A DNA stretch of 13,717 bases from an uncultured Erysipelotrichaceae bacterium (lineage in GTDB: Bacteria > Bacillota_I > Bacilli_A > RFN20 > CAG-288), in assembly GCA_902771745.1 (NCBI GenBank), contig CACXYG010000018.1, positions 1 through 13,717 of the forward strand, read 5' to 3'. Shown here piece after piece: positions 1 through 6,822 of this stretch. Position 1 is the stretch's first letter; every line of letters begins with the position of its first letter. The notes under the pieces were generated by a model. That model was not told the DNA's origin. It saw nothing but the letters and a program-made list of their open reading frames with translations, and made no database searches. The position numbers and the translations under genes were made by a program.

Positions 1-135
1 CCAAGAGACGCAGACTTCTCGGCTATGAATCAGCCGAGGCGTGCTTCTCCAAGGCCTTGGAGAAGCAGGGAATACCAAGAACATGGATGTACGTCTAAAG
101 AATTATCACTTCGACTTGCAATTCAGGAAATTTAG
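1..135 (+). CDS. 3' end of an ORF, possibly IS200/IS605-type TnpB tail (partial)
   Basis: Frame 1 is open from the window edge to a TAG at 133-135, giving 44 codons of a C-terminus. Its stretch SAMNQPRRASP resembles the loosely conserved S-x-(M/N)-(N/K)-Q tail seen at the end of many TnpB/OrfB proteins of IS200/IS605 elements. The DNA of this tail is also heavily structured, with two hairpins at 18-38 and 43-66. That fits TnpB genes, whose 3' ends overlap the guide-RNA scaffold and the element's right end. No catalytic part of the protein is inside the window, so this rests on tail composition and structure only. It could equally be an unrelated gene end or a non-coding structured region. Confidence 0.35.
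   Translation, partial: PRDADFSAMNQPRRASPRPWRSREYQEHGCTSKELSLRLAIQEI
18..66 (+). repeat. Two adjacent strong hairpins, one a 24-bp perfect palindrome
   Basis: The first hairpin pairs CTCGGCT (18-24) with AGCCGAG (32-38) around a 7-base loop. The second is a perfect palindrome: GCTTCTCCAAGG (43-54) followed directly by its reverse complement (55-66). No T-run follows, so an intrinsic terminator is unlikely. The position inside the last codons of an open frame fits the structured right end or guide-RNA scaffold of an IS200/IS605-like element, but this is inference. Confidence 0.6.
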
Positions 136-162
136 TTTCAAGTTTTTTCAATAAATCGATTA

Positions 163-377
163 TTTAACAACTGACAACTATTTTTTACTATTCAGTCGTT
201 TTCTCTCAACTAGGAAAATAAAACCACTTGACAATTTTATATTTTCAAATATGGTCTAAACTATCGAAAAAATAGACTTACAACAACCCATCTTTTTATA
301 AAAGTTGTTAATTCAAAGAAGTTAAATGTAAGGGCTATCATTTTAACAACCACAAGTAAAAACTAAAGTTGTTTAAA
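163..377. repeat. Cluster of AACAAC / GTTGTT words in both orientations
   Basis: TTTAACAACT (163-172), AACAAC (282-287), AGTTGTTAA (303-311), TTTTAACAAC (341-350) and GTTGTTTAAA (368-377) recur within about 215 bases. TTAACAACT at 164-172 and AGTTGTTAA at 303-311 are exact reverse complements. The last two copies form an imperfect inverted pair. They could be sites for a regulator of the downstream anaerobic reductase genes, or weak RNA stems. Confidence 0.4.
228..255 (+). promoter_or_regulatory. Candidate promoter for nrdG-nrdD with a long leader
   Basis: A perfect TTGACA -35 (228-233) is followed after 16 bases by TATGGT (250-255), a 4/6 match to the -10 consensus. If used, transcription would start near 262 and leave a leader of about 290 bases, which contains most of the AACAAC/GTTGTT words. 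The weak -10 and the AT-rich background make this tentative. Confidence 0.3.
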
Positions 378-549
378 CTACTAAAAAAGTCCTAATTTTT
401 CGCGCTTTTTATACTTCACTTGATTTGTAAAAATTATTTCAATTCTCAAAGTGCTTTTTCCTTGAGATTATAACCCCTTTCATAACATAATAAATATAGA
501 CGTCACTTTTGCTTTACAGACATCAGTAGCGAATACGGAGATGGAAGAA

Positions 550-1065
550 ATGAGAATACAAATCGCAGGCATTGAAAGACATTCTTCCGTTAATGGACCC
601 GGCGTTCGTTACGTTCTCTTCACTCAAGGCTGCCCTCACGCCTGTCCTGGTTGCCAGAATCCTGATACCTGGTCACCAACAGCTGGGGTTAGTTACGACA
701 CTGAGGACATCATCAACGACATTTTATCAACCAAATATATCGATGGTGTGACTCTCTCTGGCGGAGATCCGCTCTTCCAAGCAAAACCCATCTTAGAGAT
801 CGTCAAAGCGCTGAATGAAAAGAAAATCAACATCTGGTGCTATACCGGATGGACGTACGAGCAACTCGATAGTCTACAGGCTGGTCCTGAAGCCAAAGAA
901 GTTCTCTCCTATCTTGATGTATTGGTCGATGGTCGGTTTGTTCTATCCCTTTTAAGTCGGGATTGTATCTATCGAGGATCAACGAATCAAAGGTTGATTG
1001 ACTGCAAGAAATCCATTCAAGAAGGCAAAGTAGTAGAAATGACATCGTTCAATTACGGTTTATAA
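550..1065 (+). CDS. nrdG: Anaerobic ribonucleotide reductase activating protein
   Basis: NrdG is the radical-SAM activase that uses S-adenosylmethionine and a [4Fe-4S] cluster to place the glycyl radical on NrdD. The cluster motif CxxxCxxC is at C28, C32 and C35 (numbered from the ATG at 550), preceded by the family block GPGVRYVLFTQG. SGGDP follows near residue 70, and the C-terminal third carries the typical DGRF and RGSTNQR blocks. The length of 171 residues is normal for the family. I prefer the ATG at 550 to the one at 541. The GGAG at 537-540 touches the 541 codon directly but sits 9 bases before the one at 550. The gene lies 19 bases before nrdD, so the two are very probably co-transcribed. 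The order nrdG then nrdD is the reverse of the common one. Assignment is secure. Confidence 0.95.
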   Translation: MRIQIAGIERHSSVNGPGVRYVLFTQGCPHACPGCQNPDTWSPTAGVSYDTEDIINDILSTKYIDGVTLSGGDPLFQAKPILEIVKALNEKKINIWCYTGWTYEQLDSLQAGPEAKEVLSYLDVLVDGRFVLSLLSRDCIYRGSTNQRLIDCKKSIQEGKVVEMTSFNYGL

Positions 1066-1084
1066 CAGAAGAGAGGATCAGATT

Positions 1085-3508
1085 ATGGAGTTTATCATCA
1101 AACGTGACGGCAAGAAGGTTCAATTCGAAGCCGAAAAAATTGAAAATGCAATTGCGAAAGCATTTGTTTCCACCAATGAGGTACCAGCCAGAGATGTCTC
1201 GGCTATGTCAAGAGCCATCGAACTCATGGTTGTCACTTCCTTAGGCAACAAGGGCATTTATATCCCAACCGTCGAACAGATTCAGGACGAAGTCGAAAGC
1301 GCCTTGATGAAGTGCGGTTATCAGGCTACTGCCAAAGCCTACATCCTTTATCGTAGTCAGCATGAAAAGGTCAGAGAAATCTCTAAGCCGATGCTTGACT
1401 ATGCCAAACTTGTCGATGGCTATATCGGCACGGAAAAGGACTGGCGTGTCAAAGAAAATTCCACCGTCACTTTATCTTTAGGTGGTTTAATCCTCTCCAA
1501 CAGCGGTGCTGTCACCGCCAACTACTGGTTGAGTCAGATTTATGATGAAGAGATTGCCGAAGCGCACAAACACTGCTTCTTCCATCTCCATGATTTAAGC
1601 ATGCTTTCCGGTTATTGCGCTGGTTGGTCTTTAAAACAACTTATCAAGGAAGGTCTTGGTGGTGTCACCGGTAGAATCACCTCTGCTCCAGCCAATCACT
1701 TATCCACCTTATGTAACCAGATGGTCAACTTCCTTGGCATCATGCAGAATGAATGGGCTGGTGCCCAGGCCTTCTCCTCTTTTGATACCTACCTTGCTCC
1801 ATTTGTCAAAGTTGATCATTTAACTTATAAAGAAGTCAAACAGAACATCCAGAGTTTCATCTATGGTGTCAACACCCCATCCAGATGGGGTACTCAGGCT
1901 CCCTTTACCAATGTCACTTTAGACTGGACCGTTCCTGAAGATATGAAGAACTTACCTGCCCTTGTCGGCGGTAAGGAGATGGACTTCACCTATGGTGATT
2001 GTAAAGAAGAGATGGATATGGTCAACAAGGCCTTTATTGAAATCATGATCGAAGGCGATGCCAACGGTCGTGGCTTCCAGTATCCAATTCCAACCTACTC
2101 CATCACCAGAGAATTCGATTGGTCCGATAATGAAAACAACAGATTATTATTTGAAATGACTGCCAAATATGGCACTCCATACTTCTCCAACTACATCAAC
2201 TCCGACATGAAGCCAAGCGATGTCAGAAGTATGTGCTGCCGTTTACGTCTCGACCTTCGTGAACTCAGAAAGAAGGGTGGCGGATACTTCGGCTCTGGTG
2301 AATCCACCGGTAGTATCGGTGTCGTCACCATCAACCTTCCAAGAATCGCCTACTTATCTAACACCAAGGAAGACTTCTATCGTTTGCTTGACCGCTACAT
2401 GGATATCGCCGCTCGTTCTTTGGATACCAAGCGTAAGGTCATCACCAGATTGTTAGATCAGGGTATGTATCCATACACCAAGAGATACTTAGGTTCCTTC
2501 AACAACCACTTCTCCACCATCGGTCTTGTCGGTATGGAAGAATGCTTGATCAACGCCAAGTGGAACCAGGAAGGTGAACTTACTACCGAAAGCGGTAGAA
2601 AGGTCGCTGAAGAAATCCTCAACCACATGAGAAACAGACTTTCCGACTATCAGGAAAAATACAATTGCTTATTCAATTTGGAAGCCACGCCAGCCGAATC
2701 CACCTCTTATCGTTTTGCCAAACACGATGTCGCGGAATTCGCCGATATCAAGACCGCCGCTAAGGAAGGTCAGGCTCCATACTACACCAACTCCTCTCAC
2801 TTGCCAGTCGGTTACACTTCCGATATCTTCCAGGCTTTGGAAATGGAAGATGACTTACAGGTCTTATATACCTCTGGCACCGTCTTCCACGCCTTCTTAG
2901 GTGAAAGAATGCCAACTTGGCAGAACGCTGCCAGCTTAGTTAAGAAGATTGCTTCTAACTTCAAGCTTCCATACTTCACCTTGTCTCCAACTTATTCCGT
3001 CTGTCCAGAACACGGCTATATCGCTGGTGAGCACTTCCATTGTCCACACTGCGGAAAAGAAGCCGAAGTCTATTCCAGAATCACCGGTTATTATCGTCCA
3101 GTCAAGAACTGGAACGATGGTAAGACTGCGGAATTCCACAGCCGTAAGACTTATGAACCAAACGAACTTCACGGTAGAGAAACACCAGACAGCTATATCC
3201 ATACCACCGTCGGTAAGGGCAATGTCGCTGCCACTCCTGAAGTTCCACATGTCCAGACTCACGATCATAGAAGAGTCGTCTTAGTCACCACCAAGACTTG
3301 TCCAAACTGCCGCAGCGCCAAGAACTTCTTAAATGAAGCCGGTGTTGATTATGATGTCGTCTTAGCCGATGAACCAGAAGGTGAAAAGGTCGCCAGAAGA
3401 TATAACATCGTTCAGGCTCCTACGCTCATCGTTCCTGACAAGGATGATGATGGTGTCACCTTATACGAGAATGTCTCCAACATCAGAGACTACATCGACA
3501 ACAAGTAA
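1085..3508 (+). CDS. nrdD: Anaerobic (class III) ribonucleoside-triphosphate reductase with C-terminal redoxin domain
   Basis: The enzyme reduces ribonucleoside triphosphates to dNTPs without oxygen, using a glycyl radical installed by NrdG. Residues 1-95 or so are an ATP-cone (allosteric control). The glycyl-radical barrel follows, with candidate active-site cysteines C210 and the C384-C385 pair in SMCCRLRLD. The C-terminal metal site is C640, H643, C653 and C656, and the radical glycine is G668 in RITGYYRP. After a linker (about 690-728), residues 729-807 form a thioredoxin/glutaredoxin-like domain with CPNC (C739, C742) and the cis-proline block QAPT (P779). Class III enzymes usually end soon after the glycyl-radical loop, so the redoxin is an added domain. 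It suggests a thiol-reduced rather than formate-reduced enzyme (inference). The gene has a GAGAGGA ribosome site, ends at a strong terminator and uses strongly biased, probably highly expressed codons. Confidence 0.96.
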   Translation: MEFIIKRDGKKVQFEAEKIENAIAKAFVSTNEVPARDVSAMSRAIELMVVTSLGNKGIYIPTVEQIQDEVESALMKCGYQATAKAYILYRSQHEKVREISKPMLDYAKLVDGYIGTEKDWRVKENSTVTLSLGGLILSNSGAVTANYWLSQIYDEEIAEAHKHCFFHLHDLSMLSGYCAGWSLKQLIKEGLGGVTGRITSAPANHLSTLCNQMVNFLGIMQNEWAGAQAFSSFDTYLAPFVKVDHLTYKEVKQNIQSFIYGVNTPSRWGTQAPFTNVTLDWTVPEDMKNLPALVGGKEMDFTYGDCKEEMDMVNKAFIEIMIEGDANGRGFQYPIPTYSITREFDWSDNENNRLLFEMTAKYGTPYFSNYINSDMKPSDVRSMCCRLRLDLRELRKKGGGYFGSGESTGSIGVVTINLPRIAYLSNTKEDFYRLLDRYMDIAARSLDTKRKVITRLLDQGMYPYTKRYLGSFNNHFSTIGLVGMEECLINAKWNQEGELTTESGRKVAEEILNHMRNRLSDYQEKYNCLFNLEATPAESTSYRFAKHDVAEFADIKTAAKEGQAPYYTNSSHLPVGYTSDIFQALEMEDDLQVLYTSGTVFHAFLGERMPTWQNAASLVKKIASNFKLPYFTLSPTYSVCPEHGYIAGEHFHCPHCGKEAEVYSRITGYYRPVKNWNDGKTAEFHSRKTYEPNELHGRETPDSYIHTTVGKGNVAATPEVPHVQTHDHRRVVLVTTKTCPNCRSAKNFLNEAGVDYDVVLADEPEGEKVARRYNIVQAPTLIVPDKDDDGVTLYENVSNIRDYIDNK

Positions 3509-3533
3509 AGATTATTATCTGTCCTCCTGATAG

Positions 3534-3562
3534 GCACCACGATTTCTCTCGTGGTGCTTTTT
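3534..3562 (+). terminator. Intrinsic terminator after nrdD
   Basis: GCACCACGA (3534-3542) pairs with TCGTGGTGC (3549-3557) around a 6-base loop, followed by five T's. It ends the nrdG-nrdD transcript and separates it from the coaX-like unit. Confidence 0.9.
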
Positions 3563-3592
3563 GGTTTGACAGTTTAAATTTTATAGAAAACA

Positions 3593-3621
3593 TTGACTTA
3601 TCTATCAAGAAAGACTAGACT
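3593..3621 (+). promoter_or_regulatory. Candidate promoter for the coaX-like / panT unit
   Basis: TTGACT (3593-3598), a 17-base spacer and TAGACT (3616-3621) make a plausible sigma-A promoter. The start would fall near 3628, just at the edge of the hairpin at 3629-3656. Another TTGACA at 3566-3571 has no good -10 partner. Confidence 0.4.
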
Positions 3622-3628
3622 TTTGTCG

Positions 3629-3656
3629 GCCTGAAATTTATTCAAACACTTCAGGC
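3629..3656 (+). promoter_or_regulatory. Leader hairpin or operator upstream of the coaX-like gene
   Basis: GCCTGAA (3629-3635) and TTCAGGC (3650-3656) form a 7-bp inverted repeat with a 14-base centre and no T-run behind it. Placed at the predicted transcription start, it could be an operator for a dimeric repressor or a 5'-protecting stem. Confidence 0.35.
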
Positions 3657-3712
3657 TACTATCATTACTCGCATGGTACTTTCCAAGAAAGACTGTAGAA
3701 GGAGAATGAACA

Positions 3713-4489
3713 ATGATTCTTTTAGCGGATTTAGGGAACAGGTCCCTTTCTTTGTCCATTTATGAAAATCGACAAGAAAAAGCCTCTTTTAAGACATTGT
3801 CAGACAAATTCAAAAGCGCCGATGAGTATCAGGAGACACTGAGACAATTTTTACGTCTACAGAACCTCACGCCAAAGGATATCGACGGAGCGATTTTAGC
3901 GAGTGTCGTTCCTAGCCTTACCAAACGTGTAGAGAAAGCCATCAACACCGTCTTAGAAACGGATTGTCTCTTGTTAGATCGTAAACTCAAGACCGGCCTA
4001 GCCATCAGAATGGATAACCCTAGCGAGGTGGGAAGTAATCTCATCTCCGCAGCTATCGGGGCCATCAATGACTATAACGAAGACTGTCTGATTATCTGTC
4101 TTTCAAGCTGTCTAAGCCTGACTGTGGCAACCAAGGACAAGCAATTTCTCGGTGGAAGTCTTTTCCCCGGTATGAGAGAAAGCGTCTCTCATATGTGTGA
4201 GACCAACGCCCAATTGATGGAAATCGACTTAGGTCGACCCAACAAACTGATTGCCAAGTCCACCAAGGAATGCATCAATTCTGGTGTCGTCAAAGGCTAT
4301 ATGTTACTAGTGGATTCACTAGCCAACGAGATGGAAAAGGAATTTGGCAAACCTTTAAAGAGAGTCCTTACCGGACCTGATGCCAACATCTTAAAGACCT
4401 TCATGGGTCACAAATACACCTACAATCCCCACCTTTTGATGGATGGTCTATATGACATCTACATCAAAAACACAAATCTCAATAAATAA
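3713..4489 (+). CDS. coaX: CoaX-family (type III pantothenate kinase-like) protein, probable pseudokinase
   Basis: The protein aligns end to end with type III pantothenate kinases, which phosphorylate pantothenate in the first step of CoA synthesis. It shares DLGN at 6-9, TGL..DNPSEVG (94-107), GGSLFPG (147-153), SGVVKGY (190-196) and DGLYDIY near the end. At 258 residues it is full length and uninterrupted. The catalytic motifs are replaced, however. The phosphate-loop DxGNT has R10 for Thr. The GADR motif, which supplies the catalytic Asp, reads GSNL (107-110). The DFGTATT block reads LSSCLSL (130-136). TGG reads TGP (220-222). Pantothenate phosphorylation as in known CoaX is therefore unlikely. 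A 17-base gap to the PanT-like gene suggests a partner, sensor or regulator role for the transporter (inference). The ribosome site AAGGAG is well placed. Automatic annotation would probably call it an active kinase. Confidence 0.85.
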   Translation: MILLADLGNRSLSLSIYENRQEKASFKTLSDKFKSADEYQETLRQFLRLQNLTPKDIDGAILASVVPSLTKRVEKAINTVLETDCLLLDRKLKTGLAIRMDNPSEVGSNLISAAIGAINDYNEDCLIICLSSCLSLTVATKDKQFLGGSLFPGMRESVSHMCETNAQLMEIDLGRPNKLIAKSTKECINSGVVKGYMLLVDSLANEMEKEFGKPLKRVLTGPDANILKTFMGHKYTYNPHLLMDGLYDIYIKNTNLNK

Positions 4490-4506
4490 TAGGAGCAATA
4501 ATTAAA

Positions 4507-5202
4507 ATGAGAAGAAATAATACTGTTTACGCTTTAGCTGTTATCGGTTTGATGGTCGCCATCATGTTGATCTTTGGTTTCACCCCACTTGGAACCATCT
4601 CCACTCCAGCCTTAACCATCACCCTTATGGGTATTCCGGTTGCCATCATCGCTTGTGTCTTTGGTCCATGGATGGGCGCCTTCGCTGGTGCTGTCTGGGG
4701 TACCATCTCCATCATCCAGGCTTTCGCTGGTATGGATGCCACTGGTGCCTTACTCTTATCCGCTGATCCATCTGTCATTCCAAACGGCATCAAATTCGGT
4801 GGCCTTATCGCCATCTGCTACTGCAGAGTCTTTGTCGGTTTCTTCACTGGTCTCATCTATGACGCTTTACGTCTCATCGATAAGAAGGGCTTTGTCGCTC
4901 CATTCTTAGCCAGTATGTCTACCGCCATCTTAAACACCATCTTATTCATGTCTCTCTTCTGCCTCTTCTTCTATCAGACTGGTACCATCCAGAACTTCTG
5001 TGCCTCTGCCGGCTTACCAACCGAAAATGCCTTCATGTTCGTCGTCTCTCTTGTCGGTATCAACTTCTTTGCCGAATTCGGTACCAACGCCGTCATCGGC
5101 GGTGCTGCCAGCCTTGGTATCACCAAAGCTGCCGAACACATGTCCGTCTCTTCCATCTTCCCTCACTTCTGGGCTAAGAAGCCAGTCGCTGCTGAAAACT
5201 AA
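4507..5202 (+). CDS. panT: ECF transporter S-component, probable pantothenate-specific (PanT-like)
   Basis: A 231-residue protein that is almost entirely hydrophobic, with about six membrane segments. It is the substrate-binding membrane subunit of an energy-coupling-factor transporter and would need the shared EcfA/A'/T module, which is not in this window. The first helix is rich in small residues (ALAVIGLMVA), as expected for contact with EcfT. The block IPVAIIACVFGPWMGAFAG is typical of vitamin S-components. Pantothenate is inferred mainly from the neighbour, a CoaX-family gene 17 bases upstream in the same transcript; other vitamins cannot be excluded. AGGAGC at 4491-4496 is the ribosome site. 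Codon use is strongly biased, as in nrdD, suggesting good expression. A terminator follows. Confidence 0.8.
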   Translation: MRRNNTVYALAVIGLMVAIMLIFGFTPLGTISTPALTITLMGIPVAIIACVFGPWMGAFAGAVWGTISIIQAFAGMDATGALLLSADPSVIPNGIKFGGLIAICYCRVFVGFFTGLIYDALRLIDKKGFVAPFLASMSTAILNTILFMSLFCLFFYQTGTIQNFCASAGLPTENAFMFVVSLVGINFFAEFGTNAVIGGAASLGITKAAEHMSVSSIFPHFWAKKPVAAEN

Positions 5203-5222
5203 TCTCAAAAATGAAACAAATC

Positions 5223-5250
5223 GGCCCTGAATGAATGTTCAGGGCCTTTT
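5223..5250 (+). terminator. Intrinsic terminator after panT
   Basis: GGCCCTGAA (5223-5231) pairs with TTCAGGGCC (5238-5246) around TGAATG, followed by TTTT. It closes the coaX-like / panT transcript. Confidence 0.9.
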
Positions 5251-5298
5251 CCTTTAGTGCTTAAAATATCTTATTAAACACAAAAACTTTTCTTTAAT

Positions 5299-5378
5299 TG
5301 TTACAAATGTTACAGAGTTTCCATGTCAGGCGAATATCTTTCGTAAAAGTTTCGATAAAAACGAAACTTTTTCGTAAA
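5299..5378. repeat. Short direct and inverted repeats upstream of the lipoprotein gene
   Basis: TGTTACA occurs twice, 9 bases apart (5299-5305, 5308-5314). TTTCGTAAA occurs at 5339-5347 and 5370-5378, flanking a 10-bp inverted repeat: AAAAGTTTCG (5345-5354) and CGAAACTTTT (5362-5371). The stem plus T's could act as a weak terminator, but the symmetric arrangement about 70 bases upstream of a good promoter also suits a regulator-binding region. Confidence 0.45.
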
Positions 5379-5439
5379 CAATATCAACAAAAATAAGTCT
5401 TAGTTTCCTATAAAATAACCTAGTTTTGTTATACAAATG

Positions 5440-5448
5440 TGTTATAAT
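5440..5448 (+). promoter_or_regulatory. Extended -10 promoter for the lipoprotein gene
   Basis: TGTTATAAT is a perfect extended -10 (TGn plus TATAAT at 5443-5448), 24 bases before the ATG at 5473. No convincing -35 is present, which extended -10 promoters tolerate. It shows that the in-frame ATG at 5437 lies in the promoter and is not the start. Confidence 0.7.
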
Positions 5449-5472
5449 CTTTTGCATAGGAGGGCTTACCAA

Positions 5473-6750
5473 ATGAAAAAATGTAAACATTTACTCATCG
5501 CTATCTCTTCATTACTCTTGGTCAGTTGTGGTGTAGATAACTCTTCTGTTACTTCTTCCAGCAGCACTACGCAAGTCTCTTCTACCGCCGAGAACAGCAG
5601 TAAGACGAGTCCGAGTAGTATATCTTCCGTAGATGACAACAGTGTAGAAGCTAGTGAATTAAAAGAAAAATTAAAATCCGCTATCAATACGGCGAATAAA
5701 AAAGATGCCTTGGAAATCGAAAGCACCGATTTTACCATGGATATGACAAGTGCGTTTTCTAAGAAAATCACCTACTACAATAGCGATGGCGCTTTAGATA
5801 CCACCCAAGGTGATAATGGGGTTACCATCCAAAGTGGTAACCTGGATGCCAAAGTCAACAATGCCACCATGGATATCGGGGCGAAGAATCTTCAGGGTGA
5901 AACCAAGAATGATTTATTGACCAGCATCAAACTGCTTTTTGATCTTGATGTCACTTATCAGGGTTTTGGTGCTACCAAAGCCAAAGAATATCAGGGTGAA
6001 CAATTAGATGTCGCCGCCTATTTAGAACAGGGTTCCATCTATGTTGATTTTGATGATGATACCGTCCGTTCGGCCGTTTTAGATAGCGTGAACGACTTCT
6101 ATGGTCTAGAACTCAATGCCGCCGTCCTACCAAAGTACTTCAAGTTAGATAATGTTCTTTCTAAGAACACCCCATGGCCACTTTCCGTCATCGACTCTCA
6201 GATGATCGATGATGACTTAAGTGTGATCTTTGATGAGTATGATAGTCTTCCTGGCGCTGCCAAAAGTGCTATCACCTTCAGTAAGGATGAGACCGATTAT
6301 CACATTAACATCAACATCAATAAAGTTGTCCTGGCCACCATGCCGATTCTATATCAGTCGATCGCTACTGGTAAATTAGATCCGGAAAGTGAAAACTATA
6401 ACGAAGAATTACAGAACATCAAAGATACGGTCACTCAGATGAACAGACTGATCTCCAAGACCAGTATCAACACGATCAAATGTGACTTCGCCTTCAATGA
6501 AGCCGGTTATAGCTATATCGATTATGAAATCGACTTTGTCATCAAAGATTATGAATTGGATTCCAAGACGACGACAAATGACGATGGCACTTCTGATGAA
6601 GAATCCATCACCATTGATGAACTCACTCTTAAGACCAGCGGACATCTAGAATTCCTCTATGATGATGCTGTCACGGTCTTAAAACATCCAAACAACACCT
6701 ACATCACCATCGATATGGAAGCCTTGCTCGCCTCCTTGAAAGATGAGTAA
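5473..6750 (+). CDS. Lipoprotein of unknown function with Ser/Thr-rich linker
   Basis: I do not recognise this family. The start at 5473 is chosen because AGGAGG (5458-5463) precedes it and the -10 box lies upstream. It gives a lipoprotein signal peptide MKKCKHLLIAISSLLLVSCG with lipobox LVSC and lipid-anchor Cys19. Residues 22-58 or so are a Ser/Thr-rich spacer. The remaining roughly 365 residues are acidic, mixed alpha/beta in character, and have no transmembrane segment or catalytic motif I can name. Repeated short phrases on the theme DFTMDM or LDLDVTY, and many amphipathic strands, suggest a beta-rich extracellular fold. The mature form is 407 residues and anchored to the outer face of the membrane. 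It is monocistronic, flanked by its own promoter and terminator. Confidence 0.85.
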   Translation: MKKCKHLLIAISSLLLVSCGVDNSSVTSSSSTTQVSSTAENSSKTSPSSISSVDDNSVEASELKEKLKSAINTANKKDALEIESTDFTMDMTSAFSKKITYYNSDGALDTTQGDNGVTIQSGNLDAKVNNATMDIGAKNLQGETKNDLLTSIKLLFDLDVTYQGFGATKAKEYQGEQLDVAAYLEQGSIYVDFDDDTVRSAVLDSVNDFYGLELNAAVLPKYFKLDNVLSKNTPWPLSVIDSQMIDDDLSVIFDEYDSLPGAAKSAITFSKDETDYHINININKVVLATMPILYQSIATGKLDPESENYNEELQNIKDTVTQMNRLISKTSINTIKCDFAFNEAGYSYIDYEIDFVIKDYELDSKTTTNDDGTSDEESITIDELTLKTSGHLEFLYDDAVTVLKHPNNTYITIDMEALLASLKDE

Positions 6751-6755
6751 AATAT

Positions 6756-6779
6756 AGCCGGCCAGAAAGGTCGGCTTTT
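6756..6779 (+). terminator. Intrinsic terminator after the lipoprotein gene
   Basis: AGCCGGCC (6756-6763) pairs with GGTCGGCT (6769-6776, one G-U pair) around AGAAA, followed by T's. Confidence 0.85.
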
Positions 6780-6793
6780 CTAATGTAAAAACG

Positions 6794-6822
6794 TATACAA
6801 GTGGAATTCTTTACGCTAAAAT
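6794..6822 (+). promoter_or_regulatory. Candidate promoter for msrA and the sugar kinase
   Basis: TATACA (6794-6799), 17 bases, then TAAAAT (6817-6822): a moderate match. The better-looking TATAAA at 6831-6836 overlaps the ribosome site and is too close to the ATG at 6850 to serve. Confidence 0.35.

Larger units (their letters stand above)
136..549 (+). other. AT-rich intergenic region upstream of nrdG
   Basis: About 410 bases without a credible gene. It holds recurring AACAAC/GTTGTT words (163-377), a candidate promoter at 228-255, and a small hairpin TCTCAA (444-449) / TTGAGA (462-467). Possible -10 elements lie nearer the gene (TATAAC 469-474, TATAGA 495-500), but neither has a good -35. 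I looked for an NrdR-box pair and for the conserved core of a cobalamin riboswitch, both common upstream of ribonucleotide reductase genes, and recognised neither. Confidence 0.6.

Noticed and set aside
136..549. A riboswitch or NrdR boxes before nrdG
   Set aside because: No B12-box core, no paired NrdR-type 16-mers and no terminator-antiterminator pair were seen. Only short repeats and weak stems.
2936..3284. Two 110-codon frames on opposite strands within nrdD
   Set aside because: Shadows of the strongly codon-biased nrdD gene, with no ribosome sites or protein-like features.
5437..5472. An in-frame upstream ATG extending the lipoprotein by 12 residues
   Set aside because: It overlaps the extended -10 element. 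The AGGAGG and the lipoprotein signal peptide both point to the ATG at 5473.
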